Position numbers and translations under genes: made by a program | Assembly: GCF_014805685.1 (NCBI RefSeq) | Contig: NC_060902.1 | Location: 2,054,645 to 2,118,644 of the forward strand | Origin: Silurus meridionalis | Taxonomy: Eukaryota; Chordata; Actinopteri; Siluriformes; Siluridae | Direction: 5' to 3' | DNA: 64,000 nt | Part shown: positions 46,225 to 56,770 of the stretch, piece by piece | Layout: each line of letters starts with the position of its first letter | Numbering within the stretch: the first letter of the stretch is position 1 | The notes under the pieces: generated by a model | What the model saw: only the letters and a program-made list of their open reading frames with translations | Database searches by the model: none | What the model was told of the DNA's origin: nothing

Positions 46225-46450
46225 CATACATACATACAGTATGTCGGCATTTATGTCGGCTTATGACCAAACTAAATGTTTGTTTGTGTATGATAAAGTT
46301 AATATAATATATAAAATATATATTTCACCAAATTTCTCATTAATTCCCAATAAATTCCTGGTAAGTTTACAATTTGGAATATTTCCTAAATTCCCCAGAT
46401 TAAGTTCCCATGGAAAGTTTCCGGAAAGTTTCCACCACTTTGTAGCCCTA
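45818..46450 (+). mobile_element. hAT-like non-autonomous element with 8-bp target duplication
   Basis: It starts TGGAGTTGCAAAG and ends TTTGTAGCCCTA. It is flanked by GTCTCCTG (45810-45817) and GTCTCCAG (46451-46458), 7 of 8 matching. The interior has TTCCATGGGAATTAACAGG, GGGAATTTACTAAATC-like words and a CA/TA microsatellite. This copy gives the best evidence that the whole family is hAT-type. Confidence 0.85.
46158..46239. repeat. (CA)n(TA)n(TACA)n compound microsatellite
   Basis: CA to about 46201, TA to about 46223, then TACA units, all within the hAT-like copy. Confidence 0.96.
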
Positions 46451-46458
46451 GTCTCCAG

Positions 46459-46659
46459 TGTCAGAATGTAATGTGAGTAAATGGAAAAGTCTTTATACTT
46501 GATGGTTTTTTTTGGTCTAATTAAAGAATAAAAGCGTGTTGGTGTTGAATGTGACGATTGCATATTATTGATGTTAGAATGAACGCTGCTGTCTCAGAAT
46601 TCTGAGTAATGTTTTACAATGACGACCAACCACAGGGAAGTTCTGTTCGATAACAACAT
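46459..46659. other. No gene recognised
   Basis: Short unique spacer; nothing recognised. Confidence 0.5.
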
Positions 46660-47440
46660 GTCTTGCTCTTAAAACATTTCCTCTGCCAAGTCCAACACAT
46701 CGCTCCCTAGAAAAGCTTCAAGGGTGCTGAGATTTTGCTAAAGATGGATATTCGGTGCTGTCCACGGTATCGCGGATACAACGGAGTCGAACGCCCCTGG
46801 AATGTTTTGTCAATGTCGACTTCATTGCCAAGTGAAACAGCGGCCCAGGTGATTGCCTCGTGCATCATGAATAAGTTATTGAGAGGTTTCCGTGGTGATA
46901 AGGTTCACTGAAGCTTTGTGGACTGTGCGATAGCTCATGCTAAACTGCTGCCAATGACGAATGGTTCTGGGCTCAGATAGCTTTGTCAGTGTCACAGCCG
47001 CTCACCCTTTGCTGGGCCTCTCACATACCGGCCTGGGAGTCAGCAAGCGTGCAGAGAAACACCCGTCTTTAACGTCAAAAAAATACAAAATTGAAAAGAT
47101 TTGATTTTTTTTATATCTCCAGAGGAACCCATCAGGTTGTGCTTCGAATCTAGAACCTATTTTTAGGAGGCCTAGAACCTTTTAAAGAAACATTTCCCTG
47201 GAACAATGAACTTGGCATTTTCTGACAACTAATGTCACCCTGGTTTCCTTTCATTACCGGGCGGGCAACTTTTCCGAGCATAATTGGCCGTACCTAATTG
47301 ACAACATCTGATGCCATGTTGTCAATTAGCGGTGAGATAATTAAAAAACGAACAGTTATGGTGTTATTTGTGCCAGAGCTGAAAGTTGCTCAAGGTCACT
47401 TGCACATTTTGGACCACGTAGACAAATGTGCTGAGAGTCA
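46660..47440. other. Candidate conserved non-coding block containing a perfect inverted repeat
   Basis: High-complexity sequence without simple repeats apart from short A and T runs near 47080-47110. It includes GTGCATCATGAATAAGTTAT, ACCTAATTGACAAC and ATTAGCGGTGAGATAATTAA. The 14-bp inverted repeat at 47294-47329 is listed separately. No coding frame. Confidence 0.35.
47294..47329. other. Perfect 14-bp inverted repeat with 8-bp spacer
   Basis: CTAATTGACAACAT at 47294-47307, spacer CTGATGCC, then ATGTTGTCAATTAG at 47316-47329. Each arm holds a TAATTG homeodomain word and a TGACA word. A third TAATTG lies just left at 47281-47286. It could be a symmetric protein-binding site or a cruciform-capable sequence. 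Confidence 0.95.
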
Positions 47441-47559
47441 GGCTGAATGTATGTAACTCGGACAGATCGTGTATAAACACCAGTTAATTCTCTACAGACT
47501 GTTCCTGATTTACTCTTTGCCACTTACTCTTCACACCTGTTTTCTTTCACAATGCTACC

Positions 47560-48030
47560 ACAAATCATTGGCTGAAGGTGTTTTTATTCTCCTCCAACAA
47601 ATTTCCCCACTCTGGAGAGCTTACGAACCCTGACAGGCACTTGGCAGCTGGATCAGCCCCAAGGACATGAAGGGCACTTCGTTCAGGCTCTCAAAGCTAC
47701 AGTATAGACTCCTGGATTTCCGAGTGGCCACTGCGCGCCCGTCGAGCCGCGACACTGTAGACGGCTGTGATTTAGCCACTGCGTTGAGTGAACTTAATCG
47801 TAAACGCGGTAATTGGAAAGCATATGTTAAGAATGAGTGACTAATTAAAGCCTCAACGAGATACCAGCGAACCCTCGGCCTGTTTGAGGATTCCCGGCAC
47901 GTCACTAATATGGAGGAAAGGTATAAACAAACAGCAATCTGGCTGTTCAGCTCTTCTCACCTAATTACAAGGATCCAATTAGAGAACAACATCCTGGAGC
48001 CAGTAATTTACAACAGGCTAAAGAATTTAT
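47560..48030. other. Candidate conserved non-coding block
   Basis: High-complexity sequence with GGTAATTGGAAAGC, GAGTGACTAATTAAAGCC, CACCTAATTACAAGG and CCAATTAGAGAACAAC. TAATT words are frequent and no simple repeat breaks the block. No coding frame of note. Confidence 0.35.
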
Positions 48031-49023
48031 TTTTTACTTTCCTAACAGCCAGGATATAGATAATTCAGCATTTGCAGGTCATCTAAAAAAAAACACAAAT
48101 TTAGTTTATGTAGATAGTAATTTTTTTTTGTTTTATTAATTTAATGATTTGCCACTATATATATAATATAGTTTTTTATTAGTACGCAATTCTTATGTAA
48201 CAATTGTAATGAATAATCTGCATACTGACAGGTTTGATGATAAGCAAAATCCCTTACGTGACTCGATTCTATTTCACGATTACGGCTTCTCTACAAATTC
48301 CTTGTTAGTATCATAACTTTGTGGAACAAAGTCAGAAGTCAATGGATCATTAGCATTAGAATATTACATTTCTTAGTTTCTTCCCTGCACCAAGATCTGT
48401 AGAAAAGTGCCGTTACTCGCTGAAATACTTTTTAATACTGTAGATTTATTTATTAATATGTTATCTAATGGTTTTATTATCAGGGATTCATCAATACAGA
48501 TATAAGTATCGCTATAACGCTATATATATATATATATATATATATCTATAATGCGATAATATTATACTTATAAAAAAGTACCAGCATCCAAAACAGGTGT
48601 ATCAGTGTCCGGTGAAACCGATTAAAAGGAGAGCGACAAGAGTTAAAATCGTGCTTTTAAACACCGATTACACCTGAACTCTGCCGAGAGTGAGATGCGT
48701 ACATCCTGGCATCGTCCTGACGTGTCACACTGCATACGCTGCTACGTTTACCTGCTGTTTTGCTGTATCCCAATTGTCATCGTAATTTATTTCATTTAAT
48801 GTCATTTAAACTGGTAAATGATTTTAATGATTTGCCTGTTTTTCTGCTGAATTTTAATATACATTATGTATATATTTACATACTTGATTTCAGGTCATTT
48901 TGGAATGATTATAAAATGTGGAACCTTTTTTCAATTATAAGGAACAAACTTTTACATTCTTTTAAAAGGTAAAAGTGCTTTTAACTGCACATTACAGCAC
49001 TGTGAAATTATTTCTTTACATAT
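48031..49023. other. No gene recognised; short (TA)n
   Basis: A+T-rich, with (TA)n at 48519-48545. Nothing else. Confidence 0.6.
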
Positions 49024-49255
49024 CCCAGTGATGTTAGGAAGCTGGGGTCAAAGCGCAGGATTAGCCATAATACAGAGCCCCTGGAACACAGAGGGTAAAG
49101 GGCCTTGCTCAAGGGCCCAACAGTGGTAGCTTGGCGATACGACCTTAAGATAATAACCTGGAAAATTAAGCACTGATTTACCATTTATATAGCTTTATCT
49201 TTGTAAAGCTGCTTTGCGACAACGTCTCCAAATAAATTTGAATCGAATTGAATAC
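49024..49255 (+). repeat. Two adjoining dispersed repeats, including the retroposon-like tail
   Basis: The first part reads GAAGCTGGGGTCAAAGCGCA, CCCTGGAACACAGAGGGTAA, then GGGCCTTGCTCAAGGGCCCA. The second part at 49200-49255 reads TAAAGCTGCTTTGCGACAAC then AATAAATTTGAATCGAATTG, the same tail as at 39698 and 8988. The palindrome-like GGGCCTTGCTCAAGGGCCC is part of the repeat. Confidence 0.7.
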
Positions 49256-49559
49256 ACTTTGGGTTTTAATGCGTTCCTGTTTAATGTATGTGTGTGTGCT
49301 GTTATCTATTCCACTGCTTTCTTGTATTTCACTGACATACCAGCAGGAATAAGAATGAAAATAAATTCCAGCACTGTGCTACTCCGGCTTCGCCAAAAAA
49401 AACAAAACAAAGAGTCGACTTCTCCCCAGTCATTTAGCCAGTATCTCCCAGATGACAGAAGAAGGTCCAGGAGCAACCATCTTAAATTCGATAATTTCGG
49501 AGCACGCGCTGCCAAACACAACAGGATCTCTTTTTTTTTTCAGGGCCTCGGGCAGACAC
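49256..49559. other. No gene recognised
   Basis: An unrecognised 128-codon plus-strand frame at 49214-49600 starts inside the repeat above and is not credible as coding. Confidence 0.5.
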
Positions 49560-49910
49560 AAGTATCTCATTTCTTTAACTCCAGTCTGATCACACTGTAG
49601 ACACTTGGCAGTCTGTGAATATCCAGACAAAGGAGATGATTTGCCTGCAACAAAACCCAACATGAGCACTGCCTGGGCATCCATAAACAGCCAGGCTGTT
49701 ACTGGTTGATGATGTTAAAATAGTGACTCATGAGAGACTTTTGTTGTTGTCTAATTGTGTGCGCTGGCTGGTTTTCATTAGACTTTGTAATTACAGCCAT
49801 TGGTCTTTTTTAATCGTATTTTCTGCATCTGCAGTTTTATGCAATGGCATGGCTTTTAATGTCTTGCTTGTTTTTTGTTTAGTTTTTTTTTTTTCCTGTA
49901 AAGCTGAACA
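49560..49910. other. Candidate conserved non-coding block
   Basis: A dense series of sites: GTGACTCATGAGAG, then GTCTAATTGTG, TTTTCATTAGAC, TTTGTAATTACAGCC and CATTGGTC. GTCTAAT (49749-49755) and ATTAGAC (49777-49783) form a perfect 7-bp inverted repeat 21 bp apart. Texture and site density suggest an enhancer. There is no coding frame with support. Confidence 0.4.
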
Positions 49911-50369
49911 CTATTTGATATTCAGCAGCGGCCACTGTCGATTCATGCGCATTATTTTTCTGCAGAGGCTGCCAAGACATGAAACGATAATGTCACACCC
50001 GGAGCCGCAGTGACCAATCCGCCACATCGCAACAGAGGCATGTGGAATGCATTTATGAGCTTTGTTAGAGTTCAATAAAGCCTATTTTAAAAACAAAAAC
50101 AAAAAACAACAACAAAGATGAAATGAAAGAAAGAGCGGGTCTGATTGTGCAGCGTATTTTCTCTTTGCATACAGAAACTACAGAAACCGCCATCAAGAAG
50201 TCAAGATGGAATCCGATGTAAAAAGAAATCGAATATCAGGAAGTCTGTATGTGGTGCACCGTACACTGTGTTTTTTTGTTTGGGACAAATCGTGATCGAT
50301 TAGCAAAACGATCGTCTTCGATGATAAACGTGCGCGTTAAAAACAAAAAAAAAAGCAAAAACGTATAAC
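49911..50369. other. No gene recognised
   Basis: Unique sequence with short A-rich tracts at 50090-50115 and 50340-50360. Confidence 0.55.
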
Positions 50370-50760
50370 GCCGCTGTGCATTTGGAAGAGATGTACAGAG
50401 CTTCAAAAGCGGGACAAACCCACAGTGGGATGTTTCAAACTAAAATGATGAAAAGCGTTGACTTTAAAGGGTCCTTCAAAGGGTTTGCGCAGAGAATTCC
50501 CAATGGACACGGATTATTTGTGCTGCTTTTTTGTGCAAAATGGCTCAAACATATCCAGTCTCTGGAGACATGAGTGTGAATCTAAATGATGGCATGCTCT
50601 CCGAGTGGGAGCGGTGGTGTCAATCAGAGTCACACTAGCCAATCGTGAGCATCTATGAGTTCGTGTATATGGAAGAGGGCAGACAGCGCTTGTTTTGCAT
50701 TCTGAGCAGCAGTTAATAGTAAGCACATTAGCCTTTACCCTTCCCATCTGTTATTTGGTG
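50370..50760. other. Candidate conserved non-coding block
   Basis: High-complexity sequence, with GGGTCCTTCAAAGGGTTTGC, GTCAATCAGAGTCACAC, and GAGCAGCAGTTAATAG. No simple repeat and no supported frame. Confidence 0.25.
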
Positions 50761-53334
50761 AGAATTTAAAATGTAATAAATCATCTGTGGCTCAGCGAAT
50801 TACCTGTCTGATATACGTTTCATGTTTTTTTTTTTTTATCTTCAGCTCAGGTAACGGTAACTTTTGCATTGATTTGTTTGCCTCGAATACCTGCAAAGGA
50901 ACACAATGGAACTAATTAAAAAGCAGCTCATGAATGAAATTGGTTCCACCGTGATGAGGTTCTTGTCACGTAGTCAATTTGCTTATTATTAACTTAACGA
51001 TCAACATTAATTACAACGGTCTCTGTGATCGTTTTACAACGAAATGCTGACTTTCCGAAATGAATGCGACCGCGTGACTTTAAAAGGTGGAGTGTTCGTA
51101 ACGATTGGCCGTTGTCATGATGGCCTCGAAATGGACCAAATCTCGATCTTGCCACCTGTTCAACAAGTTCCTGGTAAGGGTCTTCCTGCTAATAATAATA
51201 ATTAAAAAAAAGGCCTTACAAGTGCTAAACGGGAACGAGTGCTTATCCTGCAAAACTGCTGCTAGATGGAGCGTCAAGTGCACACACTTTCCATGACACT
51301 ACAGTAATGAGGTTTTATATTGGCCCAGCCCTCTCTCTCCTTCTGTTCACAGCTGCACTTGCAACTCTCCTTTATTTATCTATTTATTATTTCATCAACA
51401 GTTGTTTTTTTCCCTGCATCGGTTTGCATATTTTCATCCAAACCTACAACGGGAAACCTTCAGTGAATTAAAAAAAAAAAAAGAAAGAAAAGGAACTGTC
51501 AGTCAAAGCACTTGTGAATGAATTTTAATTAGAACCCAAAGACAAGGTGGATACGCACAAAGGAACGTTTATAATGAAAATATCTATCGTGATACGTGAA
51601 AAAATAATAGCTGGAATGTTTTTTTGTTTTTATTGCTGAGATAAAAGTGTTGAAATAAAAGAAGGTCGTTCACAGACTGTACTGTAAATATAATAAAAAA
51701 GAAAAATGTGATTAAAACAAAACAGAGGCAAAAAAAATAAATAAATACAAATCTTTTGCCTGGTATATATTTAATAGATCTAAGTTATATATTGCTTGGG
51801 TTACCTTTGCTTCATAAAGTGTTTTTTTTTTTTGTTTTGTTTTTTTTATTTATTATCCTTCCACTCTGAAAATGAGAAGTCAAAATTCAAATCAATATGG
51901 CTGTAGCTGGGAGATGAGATTAAATGCAGCACAAACCGATTAGCTCGTTTCGGTTCACTCAGCGTTTTGGAGATTCAGCCAGCGCTCTCTACATGCAGCT
52001 GTCACTTCCATCCTTCCAACAGAAACAGATAATCATCTTTTTTTTTTTTATCCCTTTACATCTGACGTGCTTTTATCGGTCCGATCCTAATATTATTTAA
52101 AACAAATCCTTTTTTAATATCTATAAAATAATCTTGGACTTAACTTGTTTAATAGTTTGTGAGAAATAAGGCATGAAACTTTGATTTAATATTTAATGAA
52201 GTCTTATTGCTTTGCTTTTTTTTTTCTTGCAATTTAGAACTTCAGTCTTAAAGCCACCAGCTTTAGAAAACAGATACATAAACAAAAGAAAATCCACAAA
52301 GCAAAAAGCATTTTTTTCGCTGAATTCTTTATCTGCGGTTTGCTCGTTGTTCGATTTGACAAGTCCCTATACTGTGCTTATTTTATTGGGAAATTCACTT
52401 TGATCATAAATATTCAGTAAAGTGAATTTAAAATGCTTCGGGCAGCTGTGTGTATCTTAAAAGGAAAAAAACAAACAAAAAAAAAAGTGTCAGAGAGGCA
52501 AATTTGTTATGCACAGGGCAGTCAGAACTATTTATTATTATTGTTTTTAAAGGCAAAAAGACGAACATAACGCGTTTTCCTTTAGGCTGGTATTAGCATT
52601 AAGTTCCTACTACTAATAGTAACATGGTTATAATAATTGATCATTTCTGACTAAATGTACATTATGATTCTGCTGCTTCTTTCAATGAGAACTGGAGCGT
52701 CGCTAGCTAATCCTCTATATCTAGATCAGGTCTTTCCTTGCTAATAAACAACAAGTCTGGCTGGACTTAGCAGTACGGTATCATCTATGAAACACATTCA
52801 ATTTTGAACATGCCCACATACAACAGAGTTGTGAGCATCCAGCGACTTGTATCGCTTTGATTTTCTCTTTCCTATAAATGGTCATGGCTTCTATGAGACT
52901 TGTAAATATGTCGAGTGACTGCAGGTTGAATCAGAGCTTAGCATAATTTAACCAATGACACAATCCCAATTGGTGTAAGGGGACGTTTCTGTGTATTTTA
53001 GTGCTAATCCATAATGATAATACTCATTTTTTGTAACATTTTCATACACGTCACTTTGATTATAAGAACATAGCATCACTAGTGACTGTTTTGCAGCCAG
53101 GTTGTGAATGCAGCTCACCTACAGGGATGAATAGATCACTTTAGTATCAGCTGTTAAACAGGTATATAGTAGTCACAATACACAATACTGTGCTACGAAT
53201 AATTATGACCTTATAAAAATATAGATTTTTTTTTTCATAAAAAAGAAACTCAGTTTATGGTTTTTTTTACACCTTTTCTGTATTTCTTTAAATTTGATGT
53301 ACCATGTGACAATCAACTGCTTCCTAAAATCTTC
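50761..53334. other. Long stretch without recognised genes
   Basis: A+T-rich, with poly-T and poly-A tracts at 50826, 51470, 51815, 52040 and 52220. Bases 52900-53000 include ACCAATGACACAATCCCAAT. No transposon was identified. Confidence 0.55.
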
Positions 53335-53755
53335 ACGTCAGGTAAGTAACCATAATGGCACCAGTGTCTTTTTCCTTTGATTTAAAGAAAAGAAGAATCT
53401 GTAAGTGACTGGTGAGTGCTGCAGGTATCTCAGACACCTCCTCATAGCTGTGATGGACAGTCTTAGTGCCTGGACTCTGTAGACCTCTTTGAACTTCTGC
53501 TCTGAAGCAGACCAATGCTTGGTGGAGTCTGAAGCTCTCTGGTGAGACCTCTCACACACAGTTCTTGGCACTGCTCTTCAAAGTGTTTTGCATGATGGGA
53601 GGATGTCCAGGTCAGACGCTGAGAGAATATCCCTGTGATTCATGGGATAGAGGTGGACGAACTGATGTTTTGAGCCCATGAAAGCTTTTCCTGGATATCC
53701 GAGTGAGATCCTCTGTCTGACCTCAACTTTTCTAACTCTTCATTAAAAAAAGAAA
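53335..53755 (-). pseudogene. Possible decayed coding segment, unrecognised
   Basis: On the minus strand, three open segments in different frames have protein-like composition: EELEKLRSDRGSHSDIQEKL (from 53755), then SASDLDILPSC, then LHQALVCFRAEVQRGLQS or, in the next frame, EQKFKEVYRVQALRL. The composition is coiled-coil-like. Stops and frame changes break it. It could be a decayed processed copy or exon of a coiled-coil protein, or chance. I cannot name the family. Confidence 0.25.
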
Positions 53756-54139
53756 TGAAGGGCAAAACGTAACGAGATAGACCTAGCGTACGCGCGTAAT
53801 TATCCGGCGTTCTGGAACGTGCAACTCTCCTGAGGACGCACAGGGAATAAATAAATCTAGCTGTTGTGTTGTACTGAAGTTACGAAGTATTGATGAGCTA
53901 TTCAAAGCGTGTTTCCCAGTGGACGAGTAATTGCGCAGTGTGCTCTTGTACCGCGCGGCTATAAATGAGCCTCTCGCGTGACGTCACGCTGTAGCAGGAG
54001 CGCAGAGCCCACGCTGATGAATGCGAACGTCTCCTCTGATCCACGGCCCGTGTTTGTAGAAGTCAGCGTAATACAATCTCTGAGATTGGTCAGGAGGTAA
54101 GTGGGTGAGCGATTCGAACACGTACACTTGCTCAAGTCG

Positions 54140-54141
<2 letters not shown>
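53756..54141. other. No gene recognised
   Basis: Bases 53930-54070 are richer in CpG, with GCGTGACGTCACGC at 53976-53989 containing the full CRE palindrome TGACGTCA. Nothing transcribed was recognised next to it. Confidence 0.45.
53979..53986. promoter_or_regulatory. CRE palindrome TGACGTCA
   Basis: The full CREB/ATF consensus palindrome sits in a CpG-richer patch, with CTATAAATGAG about 20 bp upstream (about 53959-53969). Together these look promoter-like, but no transcript was identified. Confidence 0.4.

Positions 54142-54187
<46 letters not shown>
54142..54187. repeat. (GA)n microsatellite
   Basis: About 46 bp of GA dinucleotides. Confidence 0.97.
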
Positions 54188-54189
<2 letters not shown>

Positions 54190-54394
54190 ACTTACATAAG
54201 CACCAGGAAGACTTCGTATCTCATTTAGAGTGTCCGGTTATTGCAAAGAAATCATTCGTCTTCAAAACATACTCCTGATTTATAATGGACTGATGTGATT
54301 CTTTTCATTCAACACCTTGGACTGGGGGAGTAAAGTGTGCTTTATAGGAAATAAATGGATTTAAAAAAAAAAAAAAAATTTTTTTTATCTTAAT

Positions 54395-54600
54395 TAAGCG
54401 CTTTATCCTGGTCATAGTGGTGGAGGGAACGCTGTGCGCTAGGCAGGAATATAAGCTTTTTATATGAGGTCTATTACAGTATAATTACGAGCACTTTAGA
54501 GTCGTGGCAGGTTTTCGTGTTAGTGGAAGGAAACCACAGAACCCAGAGGAAACCCATGGAGAGATCATGCAACTCTCCATCCAAACAGCAAGGATGAGCA
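54395..54600 (+). repeat. Dispersed repeat, diverged (GCGCTTTATCCTGGTC type)
   Basis: GCGCTTTATCCTGGTCATAG, CACTTTAGAGTCG, GTGTTAGTGGAAGGAAACCA then CAGAACCCAGAGGAAACCCA and ATCATGCAACTCTCC follow the word order of a repeat common in fish. The A17T8 tract just to its left (54362-54386) may mark a boundary. Confidence 0.6.
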
Positions 54601-54611
54601 AATTCTAAATA

Positions 54612-55006
54612 CAGTGGTACACGTCCCCGAGTTATGACAGTACGAATTACGATTGATCGGTCTTATGATGATGACAGCGATACGAATTTTTGTACAATTA
54701 TTTACATTTTTGAGCGCCATTTTCATTTCCTTAAGATACGTTGGGACGCTGCCGAGATGCATGCTTCTCCCACCTTGTGAGATGCCTCACTTTCGCGAGA
54801 GTTTCAAAGCCCAATTGTAGCTCTTTCTAACGAACTGACGTTCATTAAATTGTTTTGTTTTGCTAAATGATGTACTGAAATTTGTTGAATTATTAACACT
54901 TCACAGTACACTACCCCATACTCATGCACGTTTTTCAAGACTCCTGGGTAGCCTGGACCATGTCTCGACCATATGTTCTAGTTACGATTGTCAGGGACTA
55001 CCTGTG
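54612..55006. mobile_element. TA-flanked MITE, Tc1/mariner/pogo-like
   Basis: The left end reads CAGTGGTACACGTCCCCGAG and the right end GATTGTCAGGGACTACCTG then TG, an imperfect inverted repeat. TA lies on both sides (54610-54611 and 55007-55008). The 395 bp carry no transposase frame. Confidence 0.65.
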
Positions 55007-55008
55007 TA

Positions 55009-55859
55009 ATGTAATACGCTACAGCTAGCTGGTTAGTGCACTCTATGATTACAATCCTGTAGCACATTAAAAAGTAAGCAAGCCACTGGCTGATGTTTCA
55101 GCGACGATATTTGTTTATCCGTCTATGCACCTGGATATAAAAATCTGCTCAGCCCTGGCACCCAGGTGACAGATGATTTGTCCACCGCTGGGCATTAACT
55201 GCTGGAGGACCTGAAGCTGTAAGGTAGCTTGCTGTTCTACACTGAAATTTTATCGAGGCTTTTTAAAAAAAGGAAAAAATAATGGCTATAAATAGGGAGG
55301 AAAATTATATTTGGGAAATATTATGATGGAGAAAGAGTTGTATGAGGTAACATTTTTCCAGCGATACAATAGAAACAGGTCCCTTTTTTTTAGGGGATTA
55401 TATCATCGGCTTTATTTTATTTATCCCTGTACATTACGTACAGCTAAGCCTATTATTACTGCTGAAAATATATTCACAATTAAAGGCTGTTCGAAAATGA
55501 GTTTTTCTCCCCCTCCCCCCACCGTCATTACAACGGCGAAGTATTTTCTGTTGTAAAGGCAAGAATAGGATGCTTTTGTTAGCACTTCTGTCTCGGCCTA
55601 TGAAACCTTCACAGTTATAAAGCAAAAGAGTTGTAATTATAGTGCCTGGATTCATCCTTTTTCTATCCATAACGTTGCTCTGTCTACTGCTGAGCAACAC
55701 TTATAGTACACCGAACGCCATTACCGAAGCGTTTTCTCATCCCGGTGACCCCCGTAAACATTATCTCATTTGGCTGATGGCTTTTCACTGCTGCCATGTC
55801 TGTGACAAAACGTCCTTTAAAAAATAAATAAAAAGTCTGCAAACGTGCAAGCTTGCAAG
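55009..55859. other. No gene recognised
   Basis: Unique sequence. A short C-run (CCCCCTCCCCCC) lies at 55509-55520. Confidence 0.55.
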
Positions 55860-56260
55860 TCTGGCACTAGTTTATTGTTCTTCAGCAGCTGCCTGGTGTT
55901 TTGCTCTGGCAAAAGGAGGGGTCATGCATATTTTAGTCGAGGCATGCCTTCATTTGAATTCAGCTCCATGCGCCACCGGAATCAAAGGGCTGACCAGGCT
56001 TAAGAGGTGGACAAGCTGTAGCGGAGCGTGAGCTATTTGTTTCATTCCTCCACAGTTGGAAATAAATGGCTCGATGCTCATCTATGCAGGAAGATAGGCG
56101 CATAGCTTCAATTAAAACTGCATTAAAAAAGTAAAATTATCTTGAACAAAATCAGTCAAAGTGAAGCCAATAATTACATCAAACACTGTACTCCCTGTTG
56201 CACTAACAGTTTTTAATTAGACCTCAGGACCATTTATGGTAATTTTATTAGGCGTGAACG
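55860..56260. other. Candidate conserved non-coding block
   Basis: High-complexity sequence with AGCAGCTGCCTGGTG (E-box CAGCTG), GTCATGCATATTTTAGTCGA, ACCGGAATCAAAGGGCTGAC (TCAAAG, TCF/LEF-like), then CCAATAATTACATC and TTTTTAATTAGACC. No simple repeat and no supported frame. Confidence 0.35.
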
Positions 56261-56479
56261 GAGTAAAAAAATAACAGGATAAAGTTGTTGTTTTTTTTTT
56301 GCATGGTGCACATTTGGATGAAACCCAAACAAACTCATGTACAGAACAAACGGCAAACGAGTAACAGTTCTAAACTTGGCCGAAGTGCTTGTATTTCAGA
56401 TGAGTTCATTTTATGTAATATTTGCCTAATTAGACTTTATTCCCTTTTGAGTATCGACAAATTCATTCTGCTTTAACTT

Positions 56480-56770
56480 AACGCTCGGCTGAAATGTGTA
56501 TTTGTTTATCATTTCGGTGTATAAACGGCGTGTGATCCCAATTTGGGAATTTGCAAATGGCTATTCGGTGACTTTTAGGTCGGAAACACTCTTGTGAGCT
56601 TCGTCTGATTCCGGATATTATTCTGCTTTATTGTTCAAATGAAATTAGGAAATTTTCCAAATGCTGGAACATTAGCATCAACTATATTTTCAATCTCTTT
56701 ACCCAGAATCTCCAGAGTATCAGCAGTGCTGCTCCGCCTGTCTTTTGCTGAAGACCACTCACGTCTACAG
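56480..56770. other. Candidate conserved non-coding block with two adjacent palindromes
   Basis: TCCCAATTTGGGA at 56536-56548 and ATTTGCAAAT at 56549-56558 are two perfect palindromes lying end to end. They are followed by a long high-complexity stretch with GAAATTAGGAAATTTTCC at 56641-56658. No coding frame. Confidence 0.35.

Noticed and set aside
49214..49600. 128-codon plus-strand frame
   Set aside because: It begins inside a dispersed repeat tail and carries no motif.
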